This document shows, in pieces, positions 20,340 to 29,412 of a stretch of 64,000 bases of DNA (position 1 is its first letter; each line of letters starts with the position of its first letter). Below the pieces are notes generated by a model. The model was not told where the DNA came from. It made no database searches and worked only from the letters and a program-made list of their open reading frames with translations. Made by a program: the position numbers and the translations under genes. The stretch spans positions 186,001 to 250,000 of the forward strand of contig NZ_JASZYU010000002.1 of assembly GCF_030316825.1 (NCBI RefSeq), read 5' to 3'. The stretch is from Variovorax fucosicus. GTDB lineage: Bacteria; Pseudomonadota; Gammaproteobacteria; Burkholderiales; Burkholderiaceae_C.

Positions 20340-22000
20340 GCGCCAACTTCCGAGGTTGGCTTGCCGAGCATTTCGCGCGCGTGGGCGAGCGATGTCTGCG
20401 ACACCTTTTCGCCACCCAGCATGCGGGCAATTTCCTTTTCGCGCGTCGCGCCGTCGAGCAGCGTGACGCCGCTTTCGGTGCGGCCCGCGGTCTGGCGCTT
20501 GGCCACCACGAGGTGATGGTCGGCGCAGGCGGCGACCTGCGGCAGGTGGGTGACGGCCAGCACCTGCCGGTCGCGGCCCAGTTGTTTCATGAGGCGACCG
20601 ACGGTTTCGGCCACGGCGCCGCCGACGCCGGCATCGACCTCGTCGAAGATCAAGGTCTGCGCGGTGCCGAGCTCGCTGGTCGTGACTGCGATCGCCAGCG
20701 CGATGCGGGACAGCTCACCCCCCGAGGCAACCTTGCCGATCGGGCGTGGCGTGCTGCCCGGATGACCGCTCACCAGAAAGCTGATGTCTTCGAGGCCCGC
20801 GCGGCCGGGCTGCGCGAGCGCCTGCAGCTTCACCTCGAAGCTGCCGCCCTGCATGCCGAGCCCCTGCATCGCGAGCGTGACCGCCTGGGCAAGCCTGGGT
20901 GCGGCCTGCTTGCGCGCCTTGCCGAGGGCCTTGGCTTCCTTCATGTAGCTCTGCTGCGCGGCCTGTTCGGCGCGTTCCAATGCTTCGAGGTCGCTCGCGG
21001 CGTCGAGCGCCTTCAGATCGGTTTGCCAGCCGGCCAGCAGGCCGGGCAAATCGGCCGGGCCGCGCTTGTAGCGGCGCGCGAGCGACATCCAGAGGCCCAT
21101 GCGTTCGTCGAGTTCGGCCAGGCGCTGCGGATCGGTGTCGGCATGGCGCAGATAGCCGTGCAGGGTGTGCGCGGCGTCCGATGCCTGCGCCACGCTGGAG
21201 GCCAGCACTTCGCCGAGCACCTTGAATTCGGGCTCGATGTGTTCGCTGCTTTGCAACAGCGCTGCCGCTCTGGAGAGGGCGGCCAGTGCACCGCCGTCAT
21301 CGCCCTCCAATGCCTCGCGTGCGCCCTCGGCGGCTTCGATCAGCGCCTGCGCGTTGGAGACGCGCGCGTGGTTGGTCGAGAGTTCTTCCCATTCGTCGAC
21401 GCCCGGTGCGAGCTTCATCACCTCGGCGATCTGCCACTGCAGGCGTTCGCGTTCGCGCTGCAACGAGTCCTGCGCCGAGCGCGCGGTGTCGAGCGCGGAC
21501 TGTGCTTGCCGCCAGGCGTGCCAGCATGCATCGAGCGCATCGGTGCGCACGCCGGCGTAGGCGTCGAGCAGGCCCCGCACCGCATCGGGACGCGTCAGGC
21601 TTTGCCAGGCGTGCTGGCCGTGAATGTCGAGCAGGCGGTCGCCGAGTTCACGCAGTTGCGTGGCCGTGGCAGGACTGCCGTTGATCCAGCCGCGGCTTCG
21701 GCCCTGCAGGTCGACCGTGCGCCGCAACAGCATCGCGTCGCCCGCCTCGAAGCCGCCTTCGTCGAGCCATCCGGCCAGGGCCGGGTCCGCATCGAATTCG
21801 GCCGACACGTCGAGCCGCTCGGCCCCTTCGCGCACCGCGCCCGCGTCGGCCCGGTTGCCAAGCGCGAGTTGCAGCGCATCGATGAGGATCGACTTGCCGG
21901 CGCCGGTCTCGCCGGTCAGCACGGTGAAGCCGCTCGACAGGTCGAGTTCGAGTTCGCGCACGATCACGAAGTCGCGCAGAACAATGCGTCGCAGGGCCAC
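20336..22000 (-). CDS. recN: DNA repair protein RecN
   Basis: SMC-like ATPase of double-strand-break repair. I place the start at a GTG (22000) preceded by AAGGAGGT with ideal spacing; the open frame extends far upstream but that part overlaps nadK. The 554-residue protein has Walker [17 protein letters not shown], a central coiled coil (residues about 150-370), the signature [12 protein letters not shown] and Walker [13 protein letters not shown]. It is separated by one nucleotide from the nadK stop and overlaps rapZ. A LexA box is not obvious because it lies within an operon. Confidence 0.96.
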   Translation of the reverse strand: MALRRIVLRDFVIVRELELDLSSGFTVLTGETGAGKSILIDALQLALGNRADAGAVREGAERLDVSAEFDADPALAGWLDEGGFEAGDAMLLRRTVDLQGRSRGWINGSPATATQLRELGDRLLDIHGQHAWQSLTRPDAVRGLLDAYAGVRTDALDACWHAWRQAQSALDTARSAQDSLQRERERLQWQIAEVMKLAPGVDEWEELSTNHARVSNAQALIEAAEGAREALEGDDGGALAALSRAAALLQSSEHIEPEFKVLGEVLASSVAQASDAAHTLHGYLRHADTDPQRLAELDERMGLWMSLARRYKRGPADLPGLLAGWQTDLKALDAASDLEALERAEQAAQQSYMKEAKALGKARKQAAPRLAQAVTLAMQGLGMQGGSFEVKLQALAQPGRAGLEDISFLVSGHPGSTPRPIGKVASGGELSRIALAIAVTTSELGTAQTLIFDEVDAGVGGAVAETVGRLMKQLGRDRQVLAVTHLPQVAACADHHLVVAKRQTAGRTESGVTLLDGATREKEIARMLGGEKVSQTSLAHAREMLGKPTSEVGA

Positions 22001-22001
22001 T

Positions 22002-22904
22002 TCAGGAACCTCCTTCGTTCCAGTGCAATTTTTTTCGCAGCGTGTCGAAATAGCTCCAGCCCTTGGGGTGCAGGAAGCGCACGCGATAGTCGGAGCGGCG
22101 CACCACGATGCGGTCACCATGCACGAGCGAGGCGAGCGACTGCATGTCGAAATTGGCGCTGGCGTCGCGGCCGGCCACGAGTTCGATCGTGATCTCGTCG
22201 GCGTCGGGCAAAAGGATCGGCCGGTTCGACAGCGTGTGCGGCGCGATCGGCACCAGCACCCAGCCGGGGATGGCGGGATGCAGAAGCGGCCCGCCGGCCG
22301 AGAGTGCATAGGCGGTGGAGCCCGTCGGCGAGGCGATGATCAATCCGTCGGCGCGCTGGTTGGCGACGAAATGCCGACCGACCGACACCCGCAGTTCCAC
22401 CATGCCCGATGTGGCGCCGCGGTTGACCACCACGTCGTTCATCGCGAATGCGTCGAACACCACCTTGTCTTCGCGCACCACCTGGGCATGCATCAGGCTG
22501 CGATGGTCTTCCTCGTACTCGCCCGCGAGCATGGGGATCAGGGTGGCCTGGTAGTTGTCGAGCGGAATATCGGTGACGAAGCCGAGCCGGCCGCGGTTGA
22601 TGCCGATCAGCGGCAAACCGTGGCGGGCCAGCTGCCGGCCGATGCCGAGCATGGTGCCGTCGCCGCCGACCACGAGGCCGAGATCGCATTGCTCGCCGAT
22701 CTGCTCGACCGTGAGCGCACGGTAACGGCTGGTTTCGGGCTCGTCGCCGGTTGATTGCTCGACCACCACCTCGCAGCCCTGGCTTTCAAGAAAGGCGCCG
22801 ATCTCGCACATCACGGCATCGAGCGAGCCGGCCTGCGCTCGCGCGCCGGACGCCTGGTATTTGCCGATCAGGGCGACGTGCCGGAAGCAGGAGGTCATGT
22901 ACAA
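22002..22904 (-). CDS. nadK: NAD kinase
   Basis: Phosphorylates NAD to NADP. The 300-residue protein has the GGDGT loop ([16 protein letters not shown]), the [10 protein letters not shown] motif and [10 protein letters not shown]. The C-terminal [15 protein letters not shown] is diagnostic. The start may be the second Met (22898, [12 protein letters not shown]); neither has a Shine-Dalgarno. A TAATGT/TGTAAT -10-like sequence lies about 10-20 nt upstream, so the mRNA may be nearly leaderless. It is divergent from hrcA. Confidence 0.96.
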   Translation of the reverse strand: MYMTSCFRHVALIGKYQASGARAQAGSLDAVMCEIGAFLESQGCEVVVEQSTGDEPETSRYRALTVEQIGEQCDLGLVVGGDGTMLGIGRQLARHGLPLIGINRGRLGFVTDIPLDNYQATLIPMLAGEYEEDHRSLMHAQVVREDKVVFDAFAMNDVVVNRGATSGMVELRVSVGRHFVANQRADGLIIASPTGSTAYALSAGGPLLHPAIPGWVLVPIAPHTLSNRPILLPDADEITIELVAGRDASANFDMQSLASLVHGDRIVVRRSDYRVRFLHPKGWSYFDTLRKKLHWNEGGS

Positions 22905-22926
22905 ATTACAACATTAAAATCACTCG
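22905..22926. promoter_or_regulatory. Very short divergent nadK/hrcA promoter region
   Basis: Only 22 bp of AT-rich sequence separate the two start codons. On the plus strand TAAAAT lies about 10 nt before the hrcA ATG; on the minus strand TGTAAT lies about 10 nt before nadK. No CIRCE element is visible. The promoters must overlap the opposing coding sequences. Confidence 0.4.
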
Positions 22927-23931
22927 ATGTTGGACGACCGCGCCAAGCTGCTGCTCAAGACTCTGGTCGAACGCTATATCGCGGACGGGCAGCCGGTCGG
23001 CTCGCGCACGCTCTCGCGCACAGCGGGCCTTGAGCTTTCGCCGGCGACCATCCGCAATGTGATGTCCGACCTCGAAGAGGCCGGGCTGATCGCCAGCCCG
23101 CATACCTCGGCCGGGCGCATTCCTACCTCTCGCGGCTACCGTCTTTTCGTCGACACGATGTTGACGAGCCGGCGTGAAGCTTTTGCGACACCACCGCTGT
23201 CGCCCGACCAGCCGCAGAAGGTGATCGCCAACGCGGCACAGCTGCTGTCGAACCTCTCGCATTTCGTCGGCGTCGTGATGGCGCCGCGCCGGCCTTCGGT
23301 GTTCCGGCATCTGGAGTTCATGCGGCTGTCGGATCGGCGGCTGCTGGTGATCATCGTCTCGCCCGACGGCGACGTGCAGAACCGCGTGATCTTTCCCGAG
23401 GCCGACTACACCCAGTCGCAGCTGGTCGAGGCATCGAACTACATCAACGCGCACTATGCAGGCCTGTCGATCGAGCAGGTGCGCGACCGGCTGCAGTCCG
23501 AGGTGGAAAAGCTGCGCGGCGAGATCGCGGCGCTGATGCAGGCTGCGGTGGCCGTCAGCAGCGAGGTGCTGACCGAGGCACGCGAAGAGGTCGTCGTGTC
23601 GGGCGAGCGCAACCTGCTCGCCGTGAGCGATTTCTCCAGCGACATGGGCCAGTTGCGCCGCGCATTCGACCTGTTCGAGCAGAAAGCGCAACTCATGCGT
23701 CTGCTCGACGTGTCGAGCCAGGCCGAGGGCGTGCGCATCTTCATTGGCGGCGAAAGCAAGGTGGTGCCGATCGACGAACTGTCGGTGGTCAGCGCCAACT
23801 ACGAGGTCGACGGGCAGGTAGTGGGCACGCTCGGCGTGATCGGCCCGACGCGCATGCCCTACGAACGCATGATCCAGATCGTCGACATCACCTCGCGCCT
23901 GGTGAGCAATGCGCTCAGTGGCCGCAAGTAG
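22927..23931 (+). CDS. hrcA: Heat-inducible transcription repressor HrcA
   Basis: Represses groE/dnaK operons through CIRCE elements. The 334-residue protein begins with the winged helix ([43 protein letters not shown]) followed by the [12 protein letters not shown] motif. The central/C-terminal GAF-like dimerisation region includes [13 protein letters not shown]. Full length. No CIRCE is seen in front of it, and no dnaK/grpE genes lie in the window. Confidence 0.96.
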   Translation: MLDDRAKLLLKTLVERYIADGQPVGSRTLSRTAGLELSPATIRNVMSDLEEAGLIASPHTSAGRIPTSRGYRLFVDTMLTSRREAFATPPLSPDQPQKVIANAAQLLSNLSHFVGVVMAPRRPSVFRHLEFMRLSDRRLLVIIVSPDGDVQNRVIFPEADYTQSQLVEASNYINAHYAGLSIEQVRDRLQSEVEKLRGEIAALMQAAVAVSSEVLTEAREEVVVSGERNLLAVSDFSSDMGQLRRAFDLFEQKAQLMRLLDVSSQAEGVRIFIGGESKVVPIDELSVVSANYEVDGQVVGTLGVIGPTRMPYERMIQIVDITSRLVSNALSGRK

Positions 23932-23962
23932 CAAACAAGGCGACGACTAGAATCCGCCGGCC

Positions 23963-24039
23963 GGGCCGTTAGCTCAGTTGGTTAGAGCAGAGGACTCATA
24001 ATCCTTTGGTCGTTGGTTCAAGTCCAACACGGCCTACCA
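23963..24039 (+). tRNA. tRNA with CAU anticodon (Ile2 or elongator Met)
   Basis: The 77-nt cloverleaf has acceptor GGGCCGT/ACGGCCT, anticodon stem GAGGA/TCCTT with loop CTCATAA, T-loop TTCAAGT and ACCA end. The variable region and T-arm (TTTGGTCGTTGGTTCAAGTCC) closely resemble E. coli tRNA-Ile2, which is read after lysidine modification by TilS. I therefore favour Ile2 over elongator Met. The first acceptor pair is a G1-U72 wobble. Confidence 0.93.
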
Positions 24040-24075
24040 GCGTCCCCGAAAGTGGATGCTATAATCGGAAGCTGT

Positions 24076-24152
24076 GCGGCTGTAGCTCAGTTGGATAGAG
24101 TACTTGGCTACGAACCAAGGGGTCGTGGGTTCAATTCCTGCCAGCCGCACCA
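24076..24152 (+). tRNA. tRNA-Arg (ACG)
   Basis: The 77-nt cloverleaf has acceptor GCGGCTG/CAGCCGC, anticodon stem TTGG/CCAA with loop CTACGAA (anticodon ACG, expected to be edited to ICG by TadA), T-loop TTCAATT and an encoded ACCA end. It is 36 nt downstream of the CAU tRNA and probably co-transcribed with it. Confidence 0.97.
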
Positions 24153-24161
24153 ACTCTCTTG

Positions 24162-24202
24162 AATGGCCTAGAAGATTTACCTCTTCTAGGCCATTTTCTT
24201 TT
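24162..24202 (+). terminator. Strong rho-independent terminator after the tRNA pair
   Basis: A perfect 14-bp stem (24162-24175 with 24182-24195, sequence AATGGCCTAGAAGA) has a 6-nt loop and is followed by TTCTTTT. Confidence 0.93.
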
Positions 24203-24612
24203 GGGGGAGCTACCGCTGCCACGAGGATCGAAGGGAGCTGAACCCTCCCGCGCCGTCTGGCCGCGTGCTGTAAATCCAGCTCTTGCTCTTGCAGGCTCCG
24301 AGGGCCAGGAACACGCCAAACTTGGAGCCCGGGGTTGCGGTGTCGCTTTTGGAGGCACAGCCGCGGGGACGCCCGTCCGACAACAGTTCGTGGCGATGTG
24401 CACACGCTTTTCCACAATGTTGTCCACCGCTCCAGTGGAGAACTTCCCCTGTGGGCTCGCGGCCAAAAGAGCGCCGCCGCCGGATGGTTGTACACATTTT
24501 GTAGTAAATGCCAGCAACACCAGAGAGTCCCCCATCGGCGTGGCTTCGGCCCGCGAAGGTTTATACAAAGCGGGGCACAATCGGTTGGAACGGGCGGGAG
24601 CAGCGTTGCGCA
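24203..24612. other. 410-bp intergenic region, no convincing gene
   Basis: Between the tRNA-Arg terminator and greB. Several open frames cross it on both strands, but none has a ribosome site, a start in a sensible place or recognisable protein text. It contains TTTTCCACA, one mismatch from a DnaA box, and must hold the greB promoter near its right end. A small RNA or a decayed element is possible; nothing specific can be claimed. Confidence 0.5.
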
Positions 24613-25197
24613 ATGAGCAAAGCATTCACCAAAGAATCCGACGCGGAAGAAGACGATGACGACGGCGCGGGCGCTTCGCTCCCACCGTTGCCCGCCGGCG
24701 GCAAGAACTACATCACGCCGCAGGGCTACGCGCGCCTGCGCACCGAACTGCTCGAACTGATGGACGTCGAGCGGCCGAAGGTGGTCGAAGCCGTGCACTG
24801 GGCGGCAAAGAACGGCGACCGCTCCGAAAACGGTGACTACCTCTACGGCAAGAAGCGACTGCGCGAGATCGACCGGCGCATTCGCTTTCTCACCAAGCGG
24901 CTCGAGATCGCCGAGGTCACCGACCCTTCGGTGCACCACGGCAGCGACCAGATTTTCTTTGGCGCCACCGTGCGCTATGCCGACGAGGCTGGCGAGGAGC
25001 GCAGCGTGACGATCCTCGGCATCGACGAGGCCGAGAGCCAGAACGCGCAGGTCAGCTGGATCTCGCCGATCGCCCGTGCGCTGCTGAAGGCGCGCGAGGG
25101 CGATGTGGTCAAGCTCGTCACGCCGGGCGGCGCGCACGAGGTCGAGGTGCTGTCGGTGCGTTATCCCGAGCCGGGCGTCGTCGGGTCGGCCGAGTAG
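24613..25197 (+). CDS. greB: Transcription elongation factor GreB
   Basis: Rescues backtracked RNA polymerase by stimulating transcript cleavage. The start MSKAFTKESDAEEDDDDG was chosen because it matches the GreB N-terminus. The 194-residue protein has an acidic N-terminal extension, then the coiled-coil tip with the catalytic acidic motif GDRSENGDYLYGKKRLRE and the C-terminal FKBP-like domain (FGATVRYADEAGEE...). WAAKNGDRSEN marks it as GreB rather than GreA. Its last 37 nt overlap the tail of the spoT/relA gene on the other strand. Confidence 0.94.
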   Translation: MSKAFTKESDAEEDDDDGAGASLPPLPAGGKNYITPQGYARLRTELLELMDVERPKVVEAVHWAAKNGDRSENGDYLYGKKRLREIDRRIRFLTKRLEIAEVTDPSVHHGSDQIFFGATVRYADEAGEERSVTILGIDEAESQNAQVSWISPIARALLKAREGDVVKLVTPGGAHEVEVLSVRYPEPGVVGSAE

Positions 25198-27449
25198 GGC
25201 GCCGGCACCACGCGGGCTGCGGCCAGCACCGAGGGCGTGCGTCGGGCGGCGCGCAGCACAGCGTCGAGATGGGTGCGGTCGCGCACGGCGATCACAAAGC
25301 GCAGGTCGGTCGAGTCCTGCGGGCTTTCGTCGGCCATTTCGACGTGCGTGATGTCGGCTTCGGCATCGGCCAGCGTTGCGGCCACGCGGGCCAGCACGCC
25401 CTTGTCGTTGCGCACCGTGACGACCACGCCGGTCTCGAAGGTTCGCACCGGGTCTTCGGCCCACTCGACCGCAAAGAAGCGTTCGCTGTCGCGGTGCCGC
25501 AGCCGTTGCCCGACGCCGCAATCGTTGGTGTGAACGACCAGGCCCTCGCCGTGGCCGAGGTAGCCGACGATCGGGTCGCCCGGGATCGGGCGGCAACAGA
25601 GCGCGAACCGTACCGACGAGTTCTCGCTGCCGTCGAGCGTGACCCCGCCCTGTGAAACCGTTTCGTGCGCCGTGAAGCGCTCGCGCGTGAGCAGCAACGC
25701 ATCGGGTTTTTCACCGCGCTCAGCCAGCAGGAACATCAGGCGCTTGGCGACGATGCTCGCGATGCGGCGACCGAGGCCGATGTCGGTCAGCAACTCGGAG
25801 CGCGAGCGGTTGGCCGTGAAGCGCAACAACTTTTCCCAGATGAGCTGGTTCTCGGCATCGTCGGGCGGCAGCTTGCTGCGGCCTTCGGCGCGCAACGCCT
25901 GGGCCAGCAGCTTTTCGCCCAGCCCTTCGGACTCCGCGTGCGCCAGCGTCTTGAGGTAGTGGCGGATCTTGGAGCGCGCGCGCCCGGTGCGAACGAAGCC
26001 GAGCCAGGCCGGATTGGGTGTCGATACCGGCGCGGTGATGACCTCGACCACGTCGCCGTTCTTGAGTTCGGTGCGCAGCGGCACCTGGTCGCCGTTGATG
26101 CGGGCAGCCGAGGTGTGGTCGCCGATGTTGCTGTGGATGGCGTAGGCGAAGTCGACCACCGTGGCACCGCGCGGCAGCGCCATGATCTGGCTCTTGGGCG
26201 TGAACACGTAGACCGCGTCGGGAAACAGGTCGACCTTGACGTGGTCCCAGAACTCGGCCGCGTCGCGTGTTTCGTCCTGGATGTCGAGCAGCGACTGCAG
26301 CCACTTGGCGCCCAGCCGCTCGCGCGAGGCGGCGTTGTTGTCGGAGGCCTTGTAGAGCCAATGCGCTGCCACGCCCGATTCGGCCACCACATGCATGGCT
26401 TCGGTGCGCAACTGGAACTCGACGTTGACGCCCGACGGGCCGACCAGCGTGGTGTGCAGCGACTGGTAGCCGTTGAGCTTGGCGATCGCGATGTGGTCCT
26501 TGAACTTGCCCGGCAGCGGCTTGTACATCTGGTGCAGGATGCCCAGGCTGGTGTAGCAGGCGATCACGCTGGGCACGATCAGGCGAAAGCCGTAGATGTC
26601 GGTCACCTGGGCAAAGCTCAGGTGCTTCTCGTCCATCTTGCGGTAGATCGAGAAGAGTGTTTTTTCGCGCCCCGCGATGCGAACGGTGATGCCGGCGGCC
26701 GCAAACGCGGTTTCGAGCTCGCGCTGCACCTTGTGGATCAGGTCGCGCCGACGGCTGCGCGCCTTGGCCACGGCCTTGGCCAGGATTGCGTAGCGCCACG
26801 GCCGCAGGTGCCGGAACGAGAGTTCCTGCAGTTCGCGGTAGGTCTGGTTCAAGCCCAGGCGGTGGGCGATGGGCGCGTAGATCTCGAGCGTTTCGCCCGC
26901 GATGCGGCCCCATTTTTCGCGCGGCGCATCGTCCAGCGTGCGCATGTTGTGGGTGCGGTCGGCCAGCTTGATCAGGATCACGCGCACGTCGCGCGCCATC
27001 GCCAGCAGCATCTTGCGGAACGACTCGGCCTGGTTCTCCTCGCGCGTGTTGAACTGCAGCTTGTCGAGCTTGGTGAGGCCGTCGACCAGTTCGGCCACCG
27101 GGGCGCCGAAGCGTTCGATCAGCTCCGGTTTGGTCACGCCGCAGTCCTCGATCGCGTCGTGCAGCAGCGCGGCCATCAGGGCCTGCGCGTCGAGTTTCCA
27201 CTCGGCGCACTGGGCTGCCACCGCGATCGGGTGCGTGATGTAGGGCTCGCCGCTGTTGCGCAGCTGGCCCAGGTGCGCCTCGTCGGCGAAGCGGTAGGCA
27301 CGGCGCACCAGCTCGGTGTCTTCGGCGTTCAGGTAGTCGAGCCGGGCGGTCAGGGCCGCGAAGCTTGCGGCGGCCGCGTTCAGCGCGGCCGGGCTCGGTC
27401 GTGCTGCACCCCGCGGGGTGTTGGGCTCAGGTTTGACGACCGCACTCAT
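25161..27449 (-). CDS. spoT: Bifunctional (p)ppGpp synthetase/hydrolase
   Basis: RelA/SpoT-family stringent-response enzyme. The start MSAVVKPEPNTPRG gives about 762 residues. The N-terminal HD hydrolase domain keeps the HD motif (LLHDAIEDCGV, then LADRTHNMRTL), so hydrolase activity is expected. The synthetase domain has YRKMDEKHLSFAQVTDIYGF and GYQSLHTTLVGP. A TGS domain (VFTPKSQIMALPRGATVVDF) and a C-terminal ACT domain (VTVRNDKGVLARVAATLAD) follow. It lies downstream of rpoZ-gmk as in E. coli, but with a terminator between rpoZ and it. Confidence 0.95.
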   Translation of the reverse strand: MSAVVKPEPNTPRGAARPSPAALNAAAASFAALTARLDYLNAEDTELVRRAYRFADEAHLGQLRNSGEPYITHPIAVAAQCAEWKLDAQALMAALLHDAIEDCGVTKPELIERFGAPVAELVDGLTKLDKLQFNTREENQAESFRKMLLAMARDVRVILIKLADRTHNMRTLDDAPREKWGRIAGETLEIYAPIAHRLGLNQTYRELQELSFRHLRPWRYAILAKAVAKARSRRRDLIHKVQRELETAFAAAGITVRIAGREKTLFSIYRKMDEKHLSFAQVTDIYGFRLIVPSVIACYTSLGILHQMYKPLPGKFKDHIAIAKLNGYQSLHTTLVGPSGVNVEFQLRTEAMHVVAESGVAAHWLYKASDNNAASRERLGAKWLQSLLDIQDETRDAAEFWDHVKVDLFPDAVYVFTPKSQIMALPRGATVVDFAYAIHSNIGDHTSAARINGDQVPLRTELKNGDVVEVITAPVSTPNPAWLGFVRTGRARSKIRHYLKTLAHAESEGLGEKLLAQALRAEGRSKLPPDDAENQLIWEKLLRFTANRSRSELLTDIGLGRRIASIVAKRLMFLLAERGEKPDALLLTRERFTAHETVSQGGVTLDGSENSSVRFALCCRPIPGDPIVGYLGHGEGLVVHTNDCGVGQRLRHRDSERFFAVEWAEDPVRTFETGVVVTVRNDKGVLARVAATLADAEADITHVEMADESPQDSTDLRFVIAVRDRTHLDAVLRAARRTPSVLAAARVVPAPYSADPTTPGSG

Positions 27450-27493
27450 AGGTGCCACTTTAGCGTGCGCGCCGCCGTGAGGCGGTTGCCCAC

Positions 27494-27517
27494 AAAAAAG
27501 GCACCGCAAGCGGTGCC
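27494..27517 (-). terminator. Rho-independent terminator after rpoZ
   Basis: GGCACCG/CGGTGCC forms a 7-bp stem with a 4-nt loop, followed on the minus strand by TTTTTT. It separates rpoZ from spoT, so spoT needs readthrough or its own promoter. Confidence 0.88.
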
Positions 27518-27544
27518 CTATTCAGGAGGCAGGGGGCCAACAGG

Positions 27545-27748
27545 TCAGCCGGGTACCTTCTTCAGCATTTCGAGGCCGATCTTGCCTTCGGCGATTTCGC
27601 GCAGCGCGGTCACGGCCGGCTTGTTCTTGCTCTCGATCTTGGGCGCATGGCCCTGGCTCAGCATGCGGGCGCGGTAGGTGGCGGCCAGAACGAGCTGAAA
27701 ACGGTTCGGGATCTGAAGCAGGCAGTCTTCGACGGTGATGCGGGCCAT
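27545..27748 (-). CDS. rpoZ: RNA polymerase omega subunit
   Basis: The 67-residue protein [20 protein letters not shown]... carries the conserved omega core ([16 protein letters not shown], then [16 protein letters not shown]). Omega helps assemble beta-prime and, with DksA, mediates ppGpp sensing; here it sits between gmk and the ppGpp synthetase gene. Length is slightly short compared with the E. coli protein, as usual for Burkholderiales. Confidence 0.96.
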   Translation of the reverse strand: MARITVEDCLLQIPNRFQLVLAATYRARMLSQGHAPKIESKNKPAVTALREIAEGKIGLEMLKKVPG

Positions 27749-27771
27749 GAGGAGCTTTCGGTGGTCGGGTG

Positions 27772-28392
27772 TCAGGGAATGTTCAGTGCGGCGAAGGTAT
27801 CGGCCCGCGCGCGTCGCTGGGCGGAATAACGCAGCCGCTGGGCGTGAACAATGGCTTTCAGGTCGAAAAGCGCACGCTCGAACAACTCATTGATTATAAC
27901 GAAGTCGAATTCGTTGGCCCGGGCCATCTCCTCGGCGGCATTGCGCAGGCGCAGCGCGATCACCTCGGCGCTGTCTTCGCCGCGCCGCTCCAGCCGCGAG
28001 CGCAGCTCTTCCCAGCTCGGCGGCAGGATGAAGATCAGCACCGCGTTGGCGAAGGTCTTGCGGATCTGGATCGCGCCCTGGAAGTCGATCTCGAGGATCA
28101 CGTCGGCGCCCTGCGCCACCCGCTCCTCGATCGCCCGCTTCGACGTGCCATAGCGCTGCTCGTGCACGTGCGCCCATTCGACAAACGCGTCAGCCGCCAC
28201 CATCGCGTCGAACTCCGGGTTGGACGCGAAGAAGTATTCGCGGCCGTGCTTTTCCTGGCCGCGCGGCGGCCGGGTGGTGTGCGACACCGACGGCTGCACG
28301 GCCGAATCCAGTTCCATCAGCGCCTTGACGAGGCTCGACTTGCCGGCGCCGCTCGGCGCCGCCACCACAAAAATATTGCCGGGGTAATCCAT
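27772..28392 (-). CDS. gmk: Guanylate kinase
   Basis: Converts GMP to GDP. The 206-residue protein has the P-loop [17 protein letters not shown], the GMP-binding [21 protein letters not shown] and the EIDFQGA motif. It lies 14 nt downstream of yicC and 23 nt upstream of rpoZ, the conserved yicC-gmk-rpoZ-spoT order. Confidence 0.97.
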   Translation of the reverse strand: MDYPGNIFVVAAPSGAGKSSLVKALMELDSAVQPSVSHTTRPPRGQEKHGREYFFASNPEFDAMVAADAFVEWAHVHEQRYGTSKRAIEERVAQGADVILEIDFQGAIQIRKTFANAVLIFILPPSWEELRSRLERRGEDSAEVIALRLRNAAEEMARANEFDFVIINELFERALFDLKAIVHAQRLRYSAQRRARADTFAALNIP

Positions 28393-28406
28393 CGGGCGTT
28401 CGTTTC

Positions 28407-29321
28407 TTATTCGATGTTCTGCACCTGCTCGCGCATCTGCTCGATCAGCACTTTCATGTCGACCCCGATGCGGGTGAGCTCCAGCGCCGCCGACTTGGAG
28501 CCGAGCGTGTTGGCCTCGCGGTGCAGCTCCTGGATCAGGAAATCGAGCCGCTTGCCGATCTCGCCGCCCTTGGCCACGAGGCGCTCGATCTCGTCGAGGT
28601 GCGAACTGAGGCGGGTGAGCTCTTCGGCCACGTCGATGCGGATCGCAAACGCCGTGGCTTCGGTCAGCGCACGGTCCTGCGCCGCTTCGGGCAAGGTGCC
28701 GCCGACCAGGCCCATCGCCTCCTGCCAGCGTTCCAGAAAGCGGGTGCGCTGCTGCTCCACCAGCTTCGGCACCAGCGGGCCGGCCTGGGCGGCCAGCTTG
28801 CGCAGTTCGCCGAGGTGCTCGTTCAGCATCGACGCCAGCCGGGCGCCTTCGCGGGCCCGGGCTTCCATCATCGCGGCAAGCGTCTTGCCGGTGACTTCGA
28901 CCAGGTCGGCACCCCAGTCGCCGCGTGCGCTGCCATCGCCGCTGGCCAGCCGCAGCACGTCGGCCACGCTGAGTTCGCGCGCGCTCGGCAGCCAGGCCTT
29001 GATGCCGTCCTGCACGCCGTTGAGCCGCTGCAGCAGCTTGACCGAAGGCTCGACCACCCCCGAGGCTGCACTGTTCTCGAAGTTGGCGCGCACCTCCACC
29101 TTGCCGCGCTTGAGGCTGCGCGTGAGCAGCTCGCGCAGGGCCGGTTCGTGCTGGCGCAGTTCCTCGGGGAGCTTGAAGGTCAGGTCGAGAAACCGGCTGT
29201 TGACCGAGCGGATTTCGACGCCGAGACGGCCTGCCACAGCAGGGCGCGCGTCGGCTTCGGCGTGGCTACCCCCGGGGGTGTTCTGGCCACTGGCATAGCC
29301 GGTCATGCTGTAAACTGGCAT
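28407..29321 (-). CDS. yicC: YicC family endoribonuclease/stress protein
   Basis: The 304-residue protein begins [12 protein letters not shown], the hallmark of YicC, and ends [24 protein letters not shown], the conserved C-terminal DUF1732 helix. E. coli YicC is an endoribonuclease-type protein that affects RyhB turnover. It heads the yicC-gmk-rpoZ unit and is divergent from the Ser/Thr kinase gene across 91 bp. Confidence 0.93.
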   Translation of the reverse strand: MPVYSMTGYASGQNTPGGSHAEADARPAVAGRLGVEIRSVNSRFLDLTFKLPEELRQHEPALRELLTRSLKRGKVEVRANFENSAASGVVEPSVKLLQRLNGVQDGIKAWLPSARELSVADVLRLASGDGSARGDWGADLVEVTGKTLAAMMEARAREGARLASMLNEHLGELRKLAAQAGPLVPKLVEQQRTRFLERWQEAMGLVGGTLPEAAQDRALTEATAFAIRIDVAEELTRLSSHLDEIERLVAKGGEIGKRLDFLIQELHREANTLGSKSAALELTRIGVDMKVLIEQMREQVQNIE

Positions 29322-29412
29322 TGCGCCTCACTGTGTATTTGTTTGCTCGCACCGAGGCAACGGCACAGCGTTCGCTTGCTGCCCCATCGCCTTCGGGCGA
29401 AACTCCCGGATT

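Noticed and set aside
20381..22192. 603-codon plus-strand open frame
   Set aside because: Antisense shadow of recN; no start signal and no recognisable motif.
24410..24440. Replication origin from a TTTTCCACA box
   Set aside because: Only one imperfect DnaA-like box, with no box cluster, no AT-rich unwinding region and no dnaA/dnaN or repA nearby.
24034..25596. 520-codon minus-strand frame across greB, the gap and tRNA-Arg
   Set aside because: It contains the antisense tRNA phrase LAGIEPTTPWFVAKYSI and otherwise Arg/Pro-rich shadow text; greB on the plus strand is real.
25665..27677. 670-codon plus-strand open frame
   Set aside because: It is the antisense shadow of the spoT gene in GC-rich DNA; the protein text is low-complexity Arg/Ala/Gly/Asp with no domain, and spoT is clearly real.
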